From Latrodectus hesperus (taxonomy: Eukaryota; Arthropoda; Arachnida; Araneae; Theridiidae): a stretch of 64,000 nucleotides of DNA. Position numbers and translations under genes: made by a program. Location: assembly GCA_037975125.1 (NCBI GenBank), contig CM075853.1, positions 51,280,458 to 51,344,457 of the forward strand, read 5' to 3'. The notes under the pieces were generated by a model. It was not told where the DNA came from, did no database searches, and worked only from the letters and a program-made list of their open reading frames with translations. Shown here one piece after another: positions 1-14,271 of the stretch; position 1 is the first letter of the stretch; the number at the start of each line of letters is the position of its first letter.

Positions 1-3000
1 CGGAATAAAGGGTATCGCTTCAAACAGCTTTACATTTTCAAGCAAGAGACTTACAATTACACTGAATTGAGTTACATCACAAAATGCTTCTGATAAGTGT
101 GGTTTCGACATTGTTCCTAGCATATATTAATATTAAAAATAAGAAAATGACTAATTGTTATTAACTAGGTGGTTACCTTTGACCTGCATATGTAGCAAAA
201 TATTTTTTCTTATAACTCCTGTGTTGTTCAATTAGAAATATAATCAAACAATTAATACTTTATTTAAACTGAAATTATTTTAATTATACATCAGATTTAT
301 TTCATATTCAAAATTATCACTAAACCATTTTAAAGGATCACTACAAATGAAATATAATTATGTGACTTGTCAAATGAGAGTATTATACAGTTCGTTTAAT
401 GATATTATTCACACATATACAAATTATTTATTTGTGGTAAATAACCCATATTTCTGCATATTCAAATATTTCGGAATAAAATTCGGAAAAACTAAATATT
501 ATAAAATTTTTCCTTTATGTATATCCCCTTTTTTTCTCTACAATATTATAATTTCACTATGTAATAGAAAAAAATATTCCAAATAATATTGAAAGCAGTT
601 GCTATTTTTCAATAAATAATAGTTGTTTTTTTACAGAAAATTACAGAAATTATAAGCAACCAGATTGTATTTTACTGATTTCCAGACACACACACATTTA
701 AAATATAATACGATAAACAATATTTTGTAGATGACAGAAATTATATATTCAAAAAGTGAAATGAAGAATATTAAGAATATTGACATAATTCTGTGATAGG
801 TATAGTTTTATGACAATAAATTTTCTCATATTGATTATGAATATTTTTCTGAGTGTTACAAAATTATCAGTTGTATGATTAATTATGTAACCTAAAGTTA
901 AAAAATTCAAACTTTTAATTTAAAATAAAGTTTCAAATTGAAAGTTTTAATTATTTAAAAAAATTAATTAACTTACCTCAAATTAATTCCTATATTATAT
1001 TATATTATTCTCCATTGGTAAAATGCGCATTGCAAACCATTTTCTTAGAATAAAATTTTTGATGTTTGATAAAAAAAATTATAATCTCGTTTAATAATAC
1101 GTATATTTTGTCCTGCAAAATTTAATCCCATGAAAACTTTCATAACATTTAATCTTGATGTAAAAGGTCATCAATTTTTGCTAATTTTAAGAAATAAACT
1201 TTAAATATTGATATTGAAGTTAGGATTTAAGTTAATTTTGGTGTGAAATGAAAACAATCTAAAATGAATACTCGAATAACTTCTTTACAATGTAGAAAAG
1301 AAATTTAAATAAGGAGACATAGTATCAAATTGAATGAGAATCAGCAGAAAATTTATATTTTTCTGAGAACTGGTGAATTTTGCATATAAAACTATTATTA
1401 AAACAGCTTGAATTCTTTAAAAATATGCACTGAGAATTTTGAATGCAGATTATTTGCCAGATTTTTATGTTCATGTACCAGGAAAAGAAAGATTTAGGAT
1501 TAGTTGAAATAAAGAAAATTTTATAAAATTTTATTGACTATTGGATTTTTTTAATGAAATACAACACACGTTTCCTCAATACGTAAAATGAACACTAATA
1601 AGAGCTATTAATTAACAATATTATACAAAAACATTTTATTTCAAATTCGAAGTAATAACAATTTTAATTTATTAAAGTAGATAAGTATTTTATACAACAA
1701 ATGGATATCTTTTTCTTTCATGAGTAAAAGTAAAAGATAAATTCAAATTTTACTTTCAACAAGCAAGATGCTTACTTTTTTACTGAGAAAAATGTGTATT
1801 TATTGCAATAAGTAAAATCTTGTAATTCCTATATGCAAAACTTTATTTTAATTTTTAGAATAAATAAATGGAATTTTATACACAAAAAATTAATTGTAAA
1901 ATTAGTCATTTCTGTGAAATTTAAGTTGATAGGTATTATTTCAAAATGGAAATGATATTTTTATTTTTTAAACTTTTATATCTTAAAAGAAAATATTTTA
2001 AGTAATGCTGAGCAGCAAAATAATATAGAGCAACCTTCTAAAATACATAAGATTAACAAAAAATACGCTTAACTATTGAGCACAACCATACATTAAACGT
2101 TTCTTATACCAAATCTCCTTTCTGCGATAATCAATTCCTTTTCAAGGTGTCATTAGAGTTCATCTTCTTCCCAACCAATTGGCCTGAGAAGTGTTCTCAG
2201 AGAGTAACCGGAATCATTAGTTCCTGACATGTTTGTACCTGTTCCTCGCATTTACACAAGACTGCCACTAGAATAATATTGATTCTTCTTATTGCTGAAC
2301 GGAATACTAGAATTTGTGTCTTTCTCAGAAAATCGATGATGATGTGAGATTCTTTATCTCCGTTGCTCACCACCTGTTTTTAGAAGAAATTAGATGGGGT
2401 CTTTCTTTATCGGATTCATTTGTAGGATGGTTTGGTGAAATAATCATATGGTTTTGTTTTATTTCTTTGACAAAGGTTATTTGTTTTGTTTCGAATTAAA
2501 AGCTTTTATTTTGATTAATATTTTGCTTTATATCAATGGAGTTTTGTTTCATTCGTTTTAGATTTAATTTAGTTACCTAGAACTAAATTCAAATAAATGA
2601 TATAAGCTATTTTTACAGCAAATTATTATCTAATATTGGTAAAAATTATATTTTCTTGCATATCTTTCAATATAGAATAAAACATATATCAATCAAAATA
2701 TAGTATAAAAATATTAATTAATAAAAAGAAGATTCAAAATAAATATTTATATAATAATTTCAGAAACAACCTAGAATTAAATGTATATAAAAATAAATTA
2801 TACTTTCTTTATCATAATTCTAGAAGGATTTAGTTTAGAAGATGTAATTAAGAGTAGTTACTAAATAATAGCTAAAGAAACTGAAATAATGTTTCTCCAA
2901 GTAGCTCATAATACAATTTATATAAATTTATCGTCAAATAGAAAATTAATTTTGAAATATTTCAGAATCTCAAATACAATATTTCACTCGAAAAACTTGT

Positions 3001-5108
3001 CAGTAACCAAATTTTAAACTACTTATTTTAATTTATCAAAAATATTTTCTGTATCTTGAACCGAATTGAAAAAATTATCTGTTAATCTTTCCTATGTTAT
3101 ATTTTTTTTTTATCAAATCACTTTATTTTTGGAAAGTCAAATGTATCTCAAAATTTATAAATTAATTACTTTAAGAATAACTAGGTGTAAATATTTATCA
3201 ATGTAAGTTATAGTTGTGCAAATTGTACCTTTTAGTTATTGTTTCTCATCTTGAATGCGAATTAGGATATTTTCTAGCAAATTATAAATAAGAAAATCAG
3301 ATGCGTTTTTTTTAATAAATAATGTTTTTTTAAGCCATTTTAAATCAGTCATTATTCTATTAAGTATAACAGTACATGGAAACTTTATAAAAGATGTGAT
3401 TCCATATCAAGATAAAAAGCAAATAATTTCTTTGCGTTTTAATGTGTCACTCTTTTTGTCCTTGCTTTCTTTTATAATGAGATGCATTACAATGAGCATA
3501 GAATTCTTCTTACTAATACAAGTTTAAATTGGTGTGGAAAAACCCTGAAATGTTCATTTGGTTAACAGTATAAGTTCGTTTGGCACACATATTTATTGAA
3601 AAATGAAATTAGATACAACGATGTGGCTATCAGGAAGCCTGTAGTAACCCATCATCATAGGTAATAGATGCTTATTTTCTATGAAAGCAATAATTCTCCA
3701 AAGGAATATTCTCCAAATAAAATTACTCTCTATTTTTTGATTATTGATTTAGATATCTTAAATGCTTATTTTTACTGAGTAATTTGAAATTTTAACAAGG
3801 ATATGCTCTACATAATTTTGATATTTTCTTGTTTCGAAATGTAATTTTAAATATTTTACATATCATTTAATGCATTTCTTATATAATTTTCTTTTTACTG
3901 ACCCGCTATTTTTTATTTACTTTCTGATAATTATGCAATAATTTGGTTAGAAATGATTCATCATCTAACAATTTTTAACATAAAATTTGTCTTATATTCA
4001 CATTTTATTTAAATTTATTTTTTCTAAGAATTTGAGTTTTAAGTATTTTTCAATTATTAAACTGTCAGGAATATTACTGGCGAGATACTTTTTCTTAGAT
4101 ATCTCAATGACATTTGAATAAAAATAATGAAAAATATTTTTAATTTTTTTCCTTAATTTTCCCAAAACAGAGTAAAATTTCTTGTTTTCGGAAAACGTTG
4201 CTTGATTTATTTCGTATACAATTTCCAAATAATATAATATTTATTCAACAAAAAGCAAAGTGACAATGATACACAAATTATTAACATCCCAGATAAACTT
4301 AATGATACCATTTTGTAAACCTGTAGCGATACTTGTAATTAATAACTTACGTTATTTGCAGACACTGACATTTTACCAATAATTTTTTGCATAAAACGTA
4401 TCTGTAAATATTGCATTTTATGAAATTCAGAATTAGATTTCAATAGCAATAACAAAAAGTTTACTGATTGAAATAATCTGAAATAGTGAAAATTTTAGTA
4501 AGCATAAATGACAATATTAACGTTTTATTGCTTCTAATTAGTTCCAAATAGTAACTATTTTATAGTGAAACATTTTGTAAAATGTGCATGAGATATTCTA
4601 ATTTTCCATTTTAAAGAGTTTTGTGTAACAAATATTATAAAATTCTCTAAATAATAATAAAATTCTCTAAGTTATAATAAAATTTAAAATTCTCTCTAAG
4701 TATTCAAAGCAATAATAATTAAGAAAAAGATCATTTATATACAATCCTATTATACAAATAAGGTTAAATATGTATGCGCAATTATTTTCATTTCTGTAAA
4801 ATATATTGACAGAATGTTTTTAATGATGCAATAGATAAAGTAATTTAATTTTTCATTATGTATTTTTATTGCAAAACTAAAATCAACGTTTTTCAGTAAT
4901 TTCTTCATTTTAATACTACATAGCATTTTTTAATTTTATTTGTAGCTGTTAAATACATATGTATCAGTTTGTTTCTCGATTCTAGCTTGTACTTACTGGT
5001 TTTTATCAATTATTTTTAATAATATCTTTTCTTATTTCTCGAGAAATAGCATTACTTTTGACCTAATTTCTGGATATCTAACATTTATATTTTTATATGT
5101 GATTTCAG
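1..5108. other. AT-rich non-coding stretch upstream of first recognised exon
   Basis: This stretch lies 5' of the first recognised EF-hand exon and is probably intron of that gene. I looked for an exon encoding the region N-terminal to the first EF-hand (signal peptide and the helix before the loop) and could not identify one. Most of it is low-complexity A/T sequence. Exceptions are a slightly GC-richer island at about 2090-2420 and a short run of imperfect AAATTCTCTAA-type repeats at 4620-4700. The first 93 bases are open in frame 1 and end in TGA TAA, but I do not recognise the peptide. Confidence 0.5.
2153..2251 (-). CDS. Unassigned 32-codon ORF in a GC-richer island
   Basis: A small minus-strand ORF begins at the ATG at 2249-2251 and ends at TAA 2153-2155. 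An in-frame stop lies directly upstream (2252-2254), and a second Met is at 2228-2230. The encoded peptide is unusually balanced for this AT-rich window: Gly, Thr and Ser rich at the N-terminus, then a short hydrophobic and basic stretch, ending in an acidic tail (WEEDEL). I do not recognise it. It could be an upstream ORF in a 5' UTR, a microprotein, a repeat remnant or chance. The support is composition only. Confidence 0.15.
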   Translation of the reverse strand: MRGTGTNMSGTNDSGYSLRTLLRPIGWEEDEL

Positions 5109-5233
5109 AGCTCATGATTATGATAATAACAATAAGTTAGATGGTTTAGAGCTGTATACGGCTTTAGGTCATGATGAGAGTCATGATCATAACGACACAG
5201 GAAAAAAGGAAACCCAACCAATAGATTTAGAAA
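5109..5233 (+). CDS. MCFD2-like EF-hand protein, penultimate coding exon
   Basis: This internal exon of 125 bases is bounded by a TTTCAG acceptor (AG at 5107-5108) and an AAA|GTAAGT donor (GT at 5234-5235). Reading from codon 5110, it encodes a canonical 12-residue EF-hand calcium loop, DYDNNNKLDGLE, with D1, D3, N5, D9 and E12 in place. It is preceded by His, and a hydrophilic His/Asp/Lys linker follows. The block HDYD-N-N-x-LDGLEL is characteristic of the first EF-hand of MCFD2. MCFD2 is the small secretory-pathway protein that pairs with the lectin LMAN1/ERGIC-53 to export glycoproteins from the ER (family knowledge). The exon ends in phase with one leftover A, which joins AA of the exon at 31044 to give Lys. 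The related CGREF1 is an alternative. Upstream exons were not found. Confidence 0.82.
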
Positions 5234-5538
5234 GTAAGTCCTATTTAGAATTTTGTTTTACTTTCTAAGATACTATTGTATTGAGATCAAGAACTACTTT
5301 TAGCTCAAAATGTAATTTCTGTTAATAGTAAATTAGCCTAATAAGCATATATAAGTTTCATAATTAAACTCGTACTCACTTTCAAGGATATGAATTAATT
5401 TATGCAAATGTAAATAAAAGACATGAAAACATAACTGTAATAAATTTATTTTGTCTATTTGCGTTTTTTTAGTAATTGATTTCAATAAATATGTAATGGC
5501 AAGAACGAGAAAGATTAATTAGTAAACTTAATTAAATA

Positions 5539-6950
5539 TACACTGCCCGATATTGAAAATGCAATACCAAGAGTAAGTTGCCAGAAAATTATGCAAATTT
5601 TATAGTCAACGCACCTTACCGAATTATGCAAATGATATGAAATGCGCAACTCTCCAGTGCACGTAGTATAAAATGATATGTGAGTAACCTGCAGAGTGTG
5701 CAATATTCAAGCATTTATTGCTGCTTGGAAAGAAATCGTTGAACGTTTGTTCTTGTCGCAAAGGACGTCTGTAATTGCAGAGAATGCCAGGACATCCTCG
5801 ATGGAGTCAATTCCCGCAGGCAGACGAGTTTATGAGGGTCATGGTGACCGGAATGAGAAGGGCAGGTTGATTCTTACGGCAAATCGTAGCTGACAGACAT
5901 ACGAATGCGTTCACAGGCTCTGGCGAAGAGGGTTGGAACAAAGAACTGTAGAACGTTTGAGGAGTGCCGGTGTAACCAGAGTGACGTCAACACGGGTAGA
6001 TCAACGTATCACACGGGAGGCGGTGGTGGCTTCGCAAAACACATCTACCGAAATTCTGCAGCATGTGCAAGATAACTTGGATGCTCCCGTAACGAGCAGA
6101 ACCATTTGCTGTCGATTGGTTGCTAGTGACTTCCGCTCATGGCGTCCATTAAGAAGACTGACATTGACCCCATAGCATAGACGCCAAGGTCTAGAATGAT
6201 TCCGAATAAGAGCGATGTGGACAACGAAATGGCATAGGATCGTCTTCTCAGATGAGTCATGCTTCTGTTTCTTCAATGAAAGTTGCCCCATATGAGTGCG
6301 ACGTAGACGTGGAAACAGGTTCACTCCTGCTGCGGTTCACATGTGGATCACCCCGCCATGTGAGAGCACGGCATTATGGTATTGGGAGCCATTCATGTGA
6401 TTCCAGGTCACCTCTTAGTTCGTATTCTCGGCACTATGACAGCCTAATGTTACGTGAATGATGTGCTACGATCGATGACACTCCCCTACCTTCAGTTCAG
6501 GGGATGCCCAATGTTCTTTATCAGCAGAAAAATATTCGACGAATATTACTCGCATCAGCCAGCATGTCCTACAAAGTGTACAGCTGCTTCCCTGGATACC
6601 GTGCTCACCAGATCTCTCACCAATCGAATACGATTCAGGTTGGACGTTATTTGCAGACACTGCCACTCCTTTCTCTTCGCATTTTAGCAAATGGTTGACA
6701 ATGGATGGAGAACCATTCCTTAGAACACTATCCTTGCTTTCATTCACTCTAAGCCTTTAGACATGTTACTTCGTGTATCTTCGTCCACTGTGGACCCACA
6801 ACCTACTCCCCTGACCCTGTTCTCATTCTGTGTTATGTATATCATTTTGAAATACAGATCATTTACTTTTCGTTGCTTTCTCTCTATGTTGGATTCGTCA
6901 CTTTCTGGCAACTCCTTTTTAGCACTGCATTTTTAGTGTTGGGTCAGTAC
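5539..6950 (+). mobile_element. Decayed Tc1-like DNA transposon (about 1.4 kb)
   Basis: The left end starts after a TA at 5539-5540 with CACTGCCCGATATTG. The right end (about 6923-6949) carries a diverged inverted copy, seen as GCATTTTTAGTGTTGGGTCAG against the reverse complement of the left end. The terminal repeats are about 25 bp with indels, so the right border is uncertain by a few bases. The interior is markedly more GC-rich than its surroundings and encodes a broken transposase. The right end abuts a long AAAT/TA simple repeat. Confidence 0.8.
5690..6720 (+). pseudogene. Tc1-like transposase pseudogene
   Basis: This is the relic of a DD34E transposase that would cut and paste the element. 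Readable pieces, in different frames and split by stops, follow the normal order. A DNA-binding region is recognisable at about 5930-6175 (TSTEILQHVQDNLDAPVTSR, then a PLRRLTLTP linker). The first catalytic block, IVFSDES, follows with its Asp codon at 6251-6253. A GTMTA-like strand block lies near 6435. The second block has decayed to YQQKNIRR, with Lys where Asp is expected (about 6520). The SPDLSPIEY block, with its Glu, is near 6605-6635. Stops at about 6170-6180 and several frameshifts show it cannot make a working protein. Family assignment is by motif order. Confidence 0.8.
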
Positions 6951-6964
6951 CTACATATATACAT

Positions 6965-9791
<2,827 letters not shown>

Positions 9792-11339
9792 TACACTGCT
9801 GGACAATTGCTAAGGACGGATAACGCTATCATCATTAGCAACCACAAAATGAAGGGAAGCAAAATGTGGAAAATTAGAGTAAGTGCGGGATATAGTAAGA
9901 AGAAGTATGCGTATGCAATTTTTTTCCACGTCTGTTTATCTTGTGATAGCGTCCATAAGAGCTTTAAAAGTTTTGACGCGTGTGGACAGTTGTTGTTTCA
10001 AGTCAGAGTTTTACAGGAAACATTTAATAGACGAACTTGAAATATTTGGCATGTCTTCCCTAAGGATTTTAACTTAAATAACTTAGAGGATTTTATGTGT
10101 TGCCGAATTACTGGAAAGATCGAAGAAGGGCGAAAAATAACAGATGTTGCCAGAGAGTTAGACATCGCTCACAGCATTGTTTCACGGCTGTGAAAGTCAT
10201 TTAAAACTACTGGAATGTGCAGTAGGTGGCTCGGGAGAGGTCGTGTTAGAAGTACGACGACTGCAGAAGACAGATATATCGTCCTACCAGCAAAAAGGAA
10301 CAGGCGTACCACAGCTCAGCAGCTGACAAATCAGTTTCTTGCTGCCTCAGGAAAGCAGATCTCCCGAAAAACTGTTGCCAGACGTTTGAGGGGAGGAGGA
10401 CTATACGCCCGCAGACCTATTGTGTGTGTCCCATTGACCAGACAGCACCGTACTGCCCGTTTGCAATGGTGTCGTGAGCATCGCAATTGGACTGAATATG
10501 ACTGGGCCTGCGTACTATTCTCAAATGAGAGTAGGTTCAGTCTGTCATCGGATTGTAGACGCCAACTGATCTGGCGCGAGAGTGGTACTGCTTATCGTCC
10601 AGAAAATATCCAGGAAAGGGACCGATATCCAACATGCAGTGTCATGATGTGGGCCGGCATCATGATCAATCGCCGCGCGTCCCTACATGTGGTTGCGAAT
10701 GGGACTATGACGGGCCAGCGATACATTAATGAAGTTCTATTTCCTCATGTTCGTCTTTTCCGTAGTGCTGTAGGTGATAAATTTGTTTTTATGGACAACA
10801 ACGCAACATGTCATCGAACACTCACTGTTCAAGATTGTCTAGACAGCGAGGGTATTCAACGTCTCGTATGGCCATCACGTTCTCCAGATCTTTACCCATT
10901 AAAAATGTGTGGGATGCTTTAGGGAGGCAAGTTGCTGGTCGAAACTATCCTCCGACAAACAAGAACACCCTCATCCTTGCACTCTCAGAGGAATGGGATG
11001 AATTGCCTCAACAGCTACTGGATAATGTTGTGCAAAGTATGATACGACGTGTGGAGTGTTGCATCACACTTTACGGTGGACATATCCCGTACTGATACCT
11101 TTCTTCAAGGTGCCTGCTGACTTTTAGATGCATTGTTCCATTTTTCCGTATGCAGCATCAAATGAACATTTTTTTCAGATGTTTCACAGCTTTTGTACTT
11201 TCCAGAACAATAAATATTCTTTATTCTAATGTCTGAACAGCGTGGCAACTGTATTTTATCCTACTGGGCCTCATGTCTCGCTTCATGTTATGGTACATTG
11301 CAATTTGTGATCCGTCCTTAGCAATTGCTTAGCAGTGTA
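9792..11339 (+). mobile_element. Near-complete Tc1-like DNA transposon (1.55 kb)
   Basis: The element is bounded by terminal inverted repeats at 9792-9821 and 11310-11339. They match at 28 of 30 positions when one is reverse complemented, and include the TA target duplication at each end. The length, TA target and single internal transposase gene are typical of Tc1 elements. The ends are well preserved, while the transposase carries several disabling changes. This suggests a copy that has been dead for some time but could have been moved in trans. Confidence 0.95.
10051..11095 (+). pseudogene. Tc1-like DD34E transposase, disabled
   Basis: The frame starts at ATG 10051 and ends at TGA 11093-11095. 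It would make about 348 residues, the usual Tc1 length. A helix-turn-helix is visible (KITDVARELDIAHSIVSRL), then a second DNA-binding part (TTAQQLTNQFLAASGKQISR) and the linker RRPIVCVPLT. The catalytic domain shows LFSNESRF, MMWAG, GTMTGQRY, FMDNN, PSRSPDL and KNVWDALGR. Damage includes one missing base near 10063-10065 (after the fifth codon), TGA at 10191-10193 where Trp is expected, and one missing C near 10895-10897 that breaks the frame before the last catalytic block. The first catalytic Asp is now Asn (FSNES for FSDES). The third acidic residue is now Lys (PIKN for PIEN). Only the middle Asp remains. Confidence 0.93.
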
Positions 11340-13043
11340 CTTATATGATACTACAAGCATTTTACTTTTAATTGCAGAAGTACAAATACGATTAAATAAT
11401 AAAAATACTAGGAGAATCTTTCCTATTTCACTTGTATATTTGTTAAATTCAGATAAATGAAGACAAGTTTGAAAACTTTATAATTCATTTTAAACTGAAT
11501 AACTAAGAATTTGACTTAATTTAATATTTATTTGGATAATTTTAAAAGCTATTTCATCATATCTTGATATCAAATAAAAAAAATTAAAAAGCTGTAAATG
11601 GTTTGTTATCTTTTATAAACAAATCAATTTACTATTCTTATTTTTTTTACTTGAATTCGCATTACTTGGTGATTTAAATTTACACTTAACACGAATACAA
11701 TTGATGCACAATTCTGTAATAAAAATTCACACGCAAAAACATTTCTTAGAGAGAATTATGCATATGATTAAATTGTGTTATTCAGTGATTGTATAACAGG
11801 AGTTTATAATTATATGATTGTATAACACCGCTTTGGAACTTTGCATTCAGCTGATGTATGAAAGTTGTGTTCTTAATCAGATTTTCAAGACGTATTTCTG
11901 TAGCATTTTGCCTAGTGGTATCTCATGTTGACTGTTGGAATGTTCCATTGGAAGATTTTGGCTCATTGGGAGAATATCTCACAACATGAAAGAAGTGGTG
12001 TTCAAGATTGAAAAAAACTAGTTTGTCGAACAGAACAATCATTCTAACAGATAGGTCACAAAGATGTGATGATAATAGGATGCCGGTAAGAATGAATGAA
12101 CAACTTGATGATCGACCGAGAACTCCTATTAGATAAAAAAAAAAACCAAGTAAACATCAGGGCAATTTATATAGCACTATAAGCAATTCAACGTGTATCT
12201 CAAACATATATACCGCTATGATCCTTTACAGATGGCTAAAGGGAGCGGAATGTTTTCTTGACTTACCATTATGTACTTCACTTCTACTATTTGAAAGCTT
12301 TCAAATCCAAAAACTATAATTCTTTGCTAGATGAATTCCGCTAACTAAAACTTATTAACTTTTTTGACAAGTATCATTTCCAGATGTTTGCAGAAAACAA
12401 CTACAGATGCTGCTAATAACATCCAAGGTTGAAAGTAATAACGATAATTACGTTTTTCAACACCACGCCAAACATGCCTTTAAAAAGGCATTATTGTCTA
12501 AAGGGAAAATTCTTTTAAAATAATCTCCCTTTAGGTAGTCGTTTTTGGTGCATTTACAGCACAGTGGTACATAACAGAATTCTAGAATTGATTGTATTAT
12601 CAATTTCTTTAAAAATATCTTCCCTTTACCTACAATAAGATAATGTCTAAATGCATATCGCATTTGCTGATATAAATTGTCTTCAGATTTTCCCAATAAA
12701 TGTTTCACCATTTAAGCTTCCTAATCTCAAACTCATAGAGTATGCATTTACTATAGACTGCTGAGGTTTTAGCTCACCAGTTTGAAACAATTTGGTAAAA
12801 CATTCCATAAGACATTACTGTACTTATTACAACAAAATATATATTGCCAGCTTTCATACACGTGAAACGTTGAGCAATGATTATAATTCTTATTTTTAAC
12901 TGTAGATTCTTATTTGAACTGTAGAGTAACACATTTAATTGAACTGAATTGACATTTTAATAATTTATTTATTATATAAAATCCCACAGCCATTAAGTTT
13001 TATAATAATTATGCGATATTTCCATAATATATTTTCGTTTTAC
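11340..13043. other. Intronic sequence with a possible old transposase remnant
   Basis: Most of this is A/T-rich. At about 11860-12300 the composition rises, and a plus-strand stretch reads DDRPRTPI followed by patchy similarity to the N-terminal part of Tc1 transposases, with many stops. I consider it a possible, very old Tc1 relic but cannot prove it. A minus-strand open frame at 12457-12711 (84 codons) is unrecognised. A short hairpin, ATGCCTTT-AA-AAAGGCAT, sits at about 12474-12491. Confidence 0.3.
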
Positions 13044-13057
13044 AATATATTTTACTC

Positions 13058-13357
13058 TGCCGACTGATGGCTGAGTGGTTAGCGTTCCTGACTTCTGAGT
13101 TGTGGGTCCCAGGTTCAAATCCCGCTTCGGGCATGGATGTTACTTTCTTTCTCTGTTTGTTTTTCTGTCTTTTCTTCTGTGATAATGTATAAATGTAGCC
13201 CACCCTATAAACGGGTTTGTGGTGGTATGGCGCGGGCAACGCTACTCGCCTCCGTGACTTGGTTCACAGGTGTCCGCTGGGTAACGACGAATGAGTAGCA
13301 GTTTCTGGCCTTGTTGTGACATAGGGTTCGCTACCCAAGTGCCCGCCACTGGAAAAA
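13058..13357 (+). mobile_element. tRNA-derived SINE, copy 1
   Basis: This 300 bp element starts at TGCCGAC and ends in a short A run. It is flanked by a perfect 14 bp target duplication, AATATATTTTACTC, at 13044-13057 and 13358-13371. The first about 75 bases are tRNA-like, with an RNA polymerase III A box (TGGCTGAGTGG, 13068-13078) and B box (GGTTCAAATCC, 13112-13122). The body contains a CCCTATAAACGGG block and a 3' part with GTAACGACGAATGAGTAGCAG and GACATAGGGTTCG. The body is shared closely with the copy at 57535-57840. SINEs carry no protein and move with LINE machinery. Confidence 0.93.
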
Positions 13358-14026
13358 AATATATTTTACTCATGTTTGTGTATGTATGTATTTCATTAGT
13401 TTTGAGGATCAAAGAAACAATTCAGAAATGGATGTAATTTTTAAAAAAAACTTGAATTAATAAGAAATTTTATGAAACTGAAAAAGAAATCCTACAAATT
13501 AACGTTAACCTGAAGAATAATTTGCAGAATCATTTTGATTAACTATATATTTTTCTTTGCCAAAAAATGACATCTACATTAGTGAAAGGAAAATAAAGCT
13601 TATAAACATTTAATAATTTCACTCAAATATTAACCATTGTTGGCTGTTTAATGTCTTATAAAACTATGTAAAACTTTTATGTGATATGAATGTATACATA
13701 CATGTTAAATCGCTAAAATTAAAATTAAAAGAAGGGTAGAGACAACAGCCGCAAGTGTGTTCTTTTGAGAAATATGGTTAGGAAGACTTACCTGGACGAC
13801 TTCATGCATAGAAGAATGATTGAAAAATTGGATTAACATCGTGTTTTTGTTCTTTCTTTTGGGTAGATAATAGTGTTTAATGATAATTTCCATAGAGCCT
13901 ATTTTTGTTTGATCATTTCATATGCACTCTAAATTGATTTTTATGTAACTTAGGTTTCGTCATCCTTTAAGTACAAAATGCAGTTCCCTCATTTTCAAAT
14001 CCGTTGTCCTTCAAGTACTTTCAATC

Positions 14027-14271
<245 letters not shown>

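Noticed and set aside
6001..6324. 107-codon minus-strand frame
   Set aside because: Antisense shadow of the Tc1 transposase pseudogene.
13058..13133. tRNA-like sequence with A and B boxes (also at 57840 and 59588, minus strand)
   Set aside because: Each is the head of a SINE with target duplications and a body; the acceptor stem does not pair well, so they are not functional tRNA genes.
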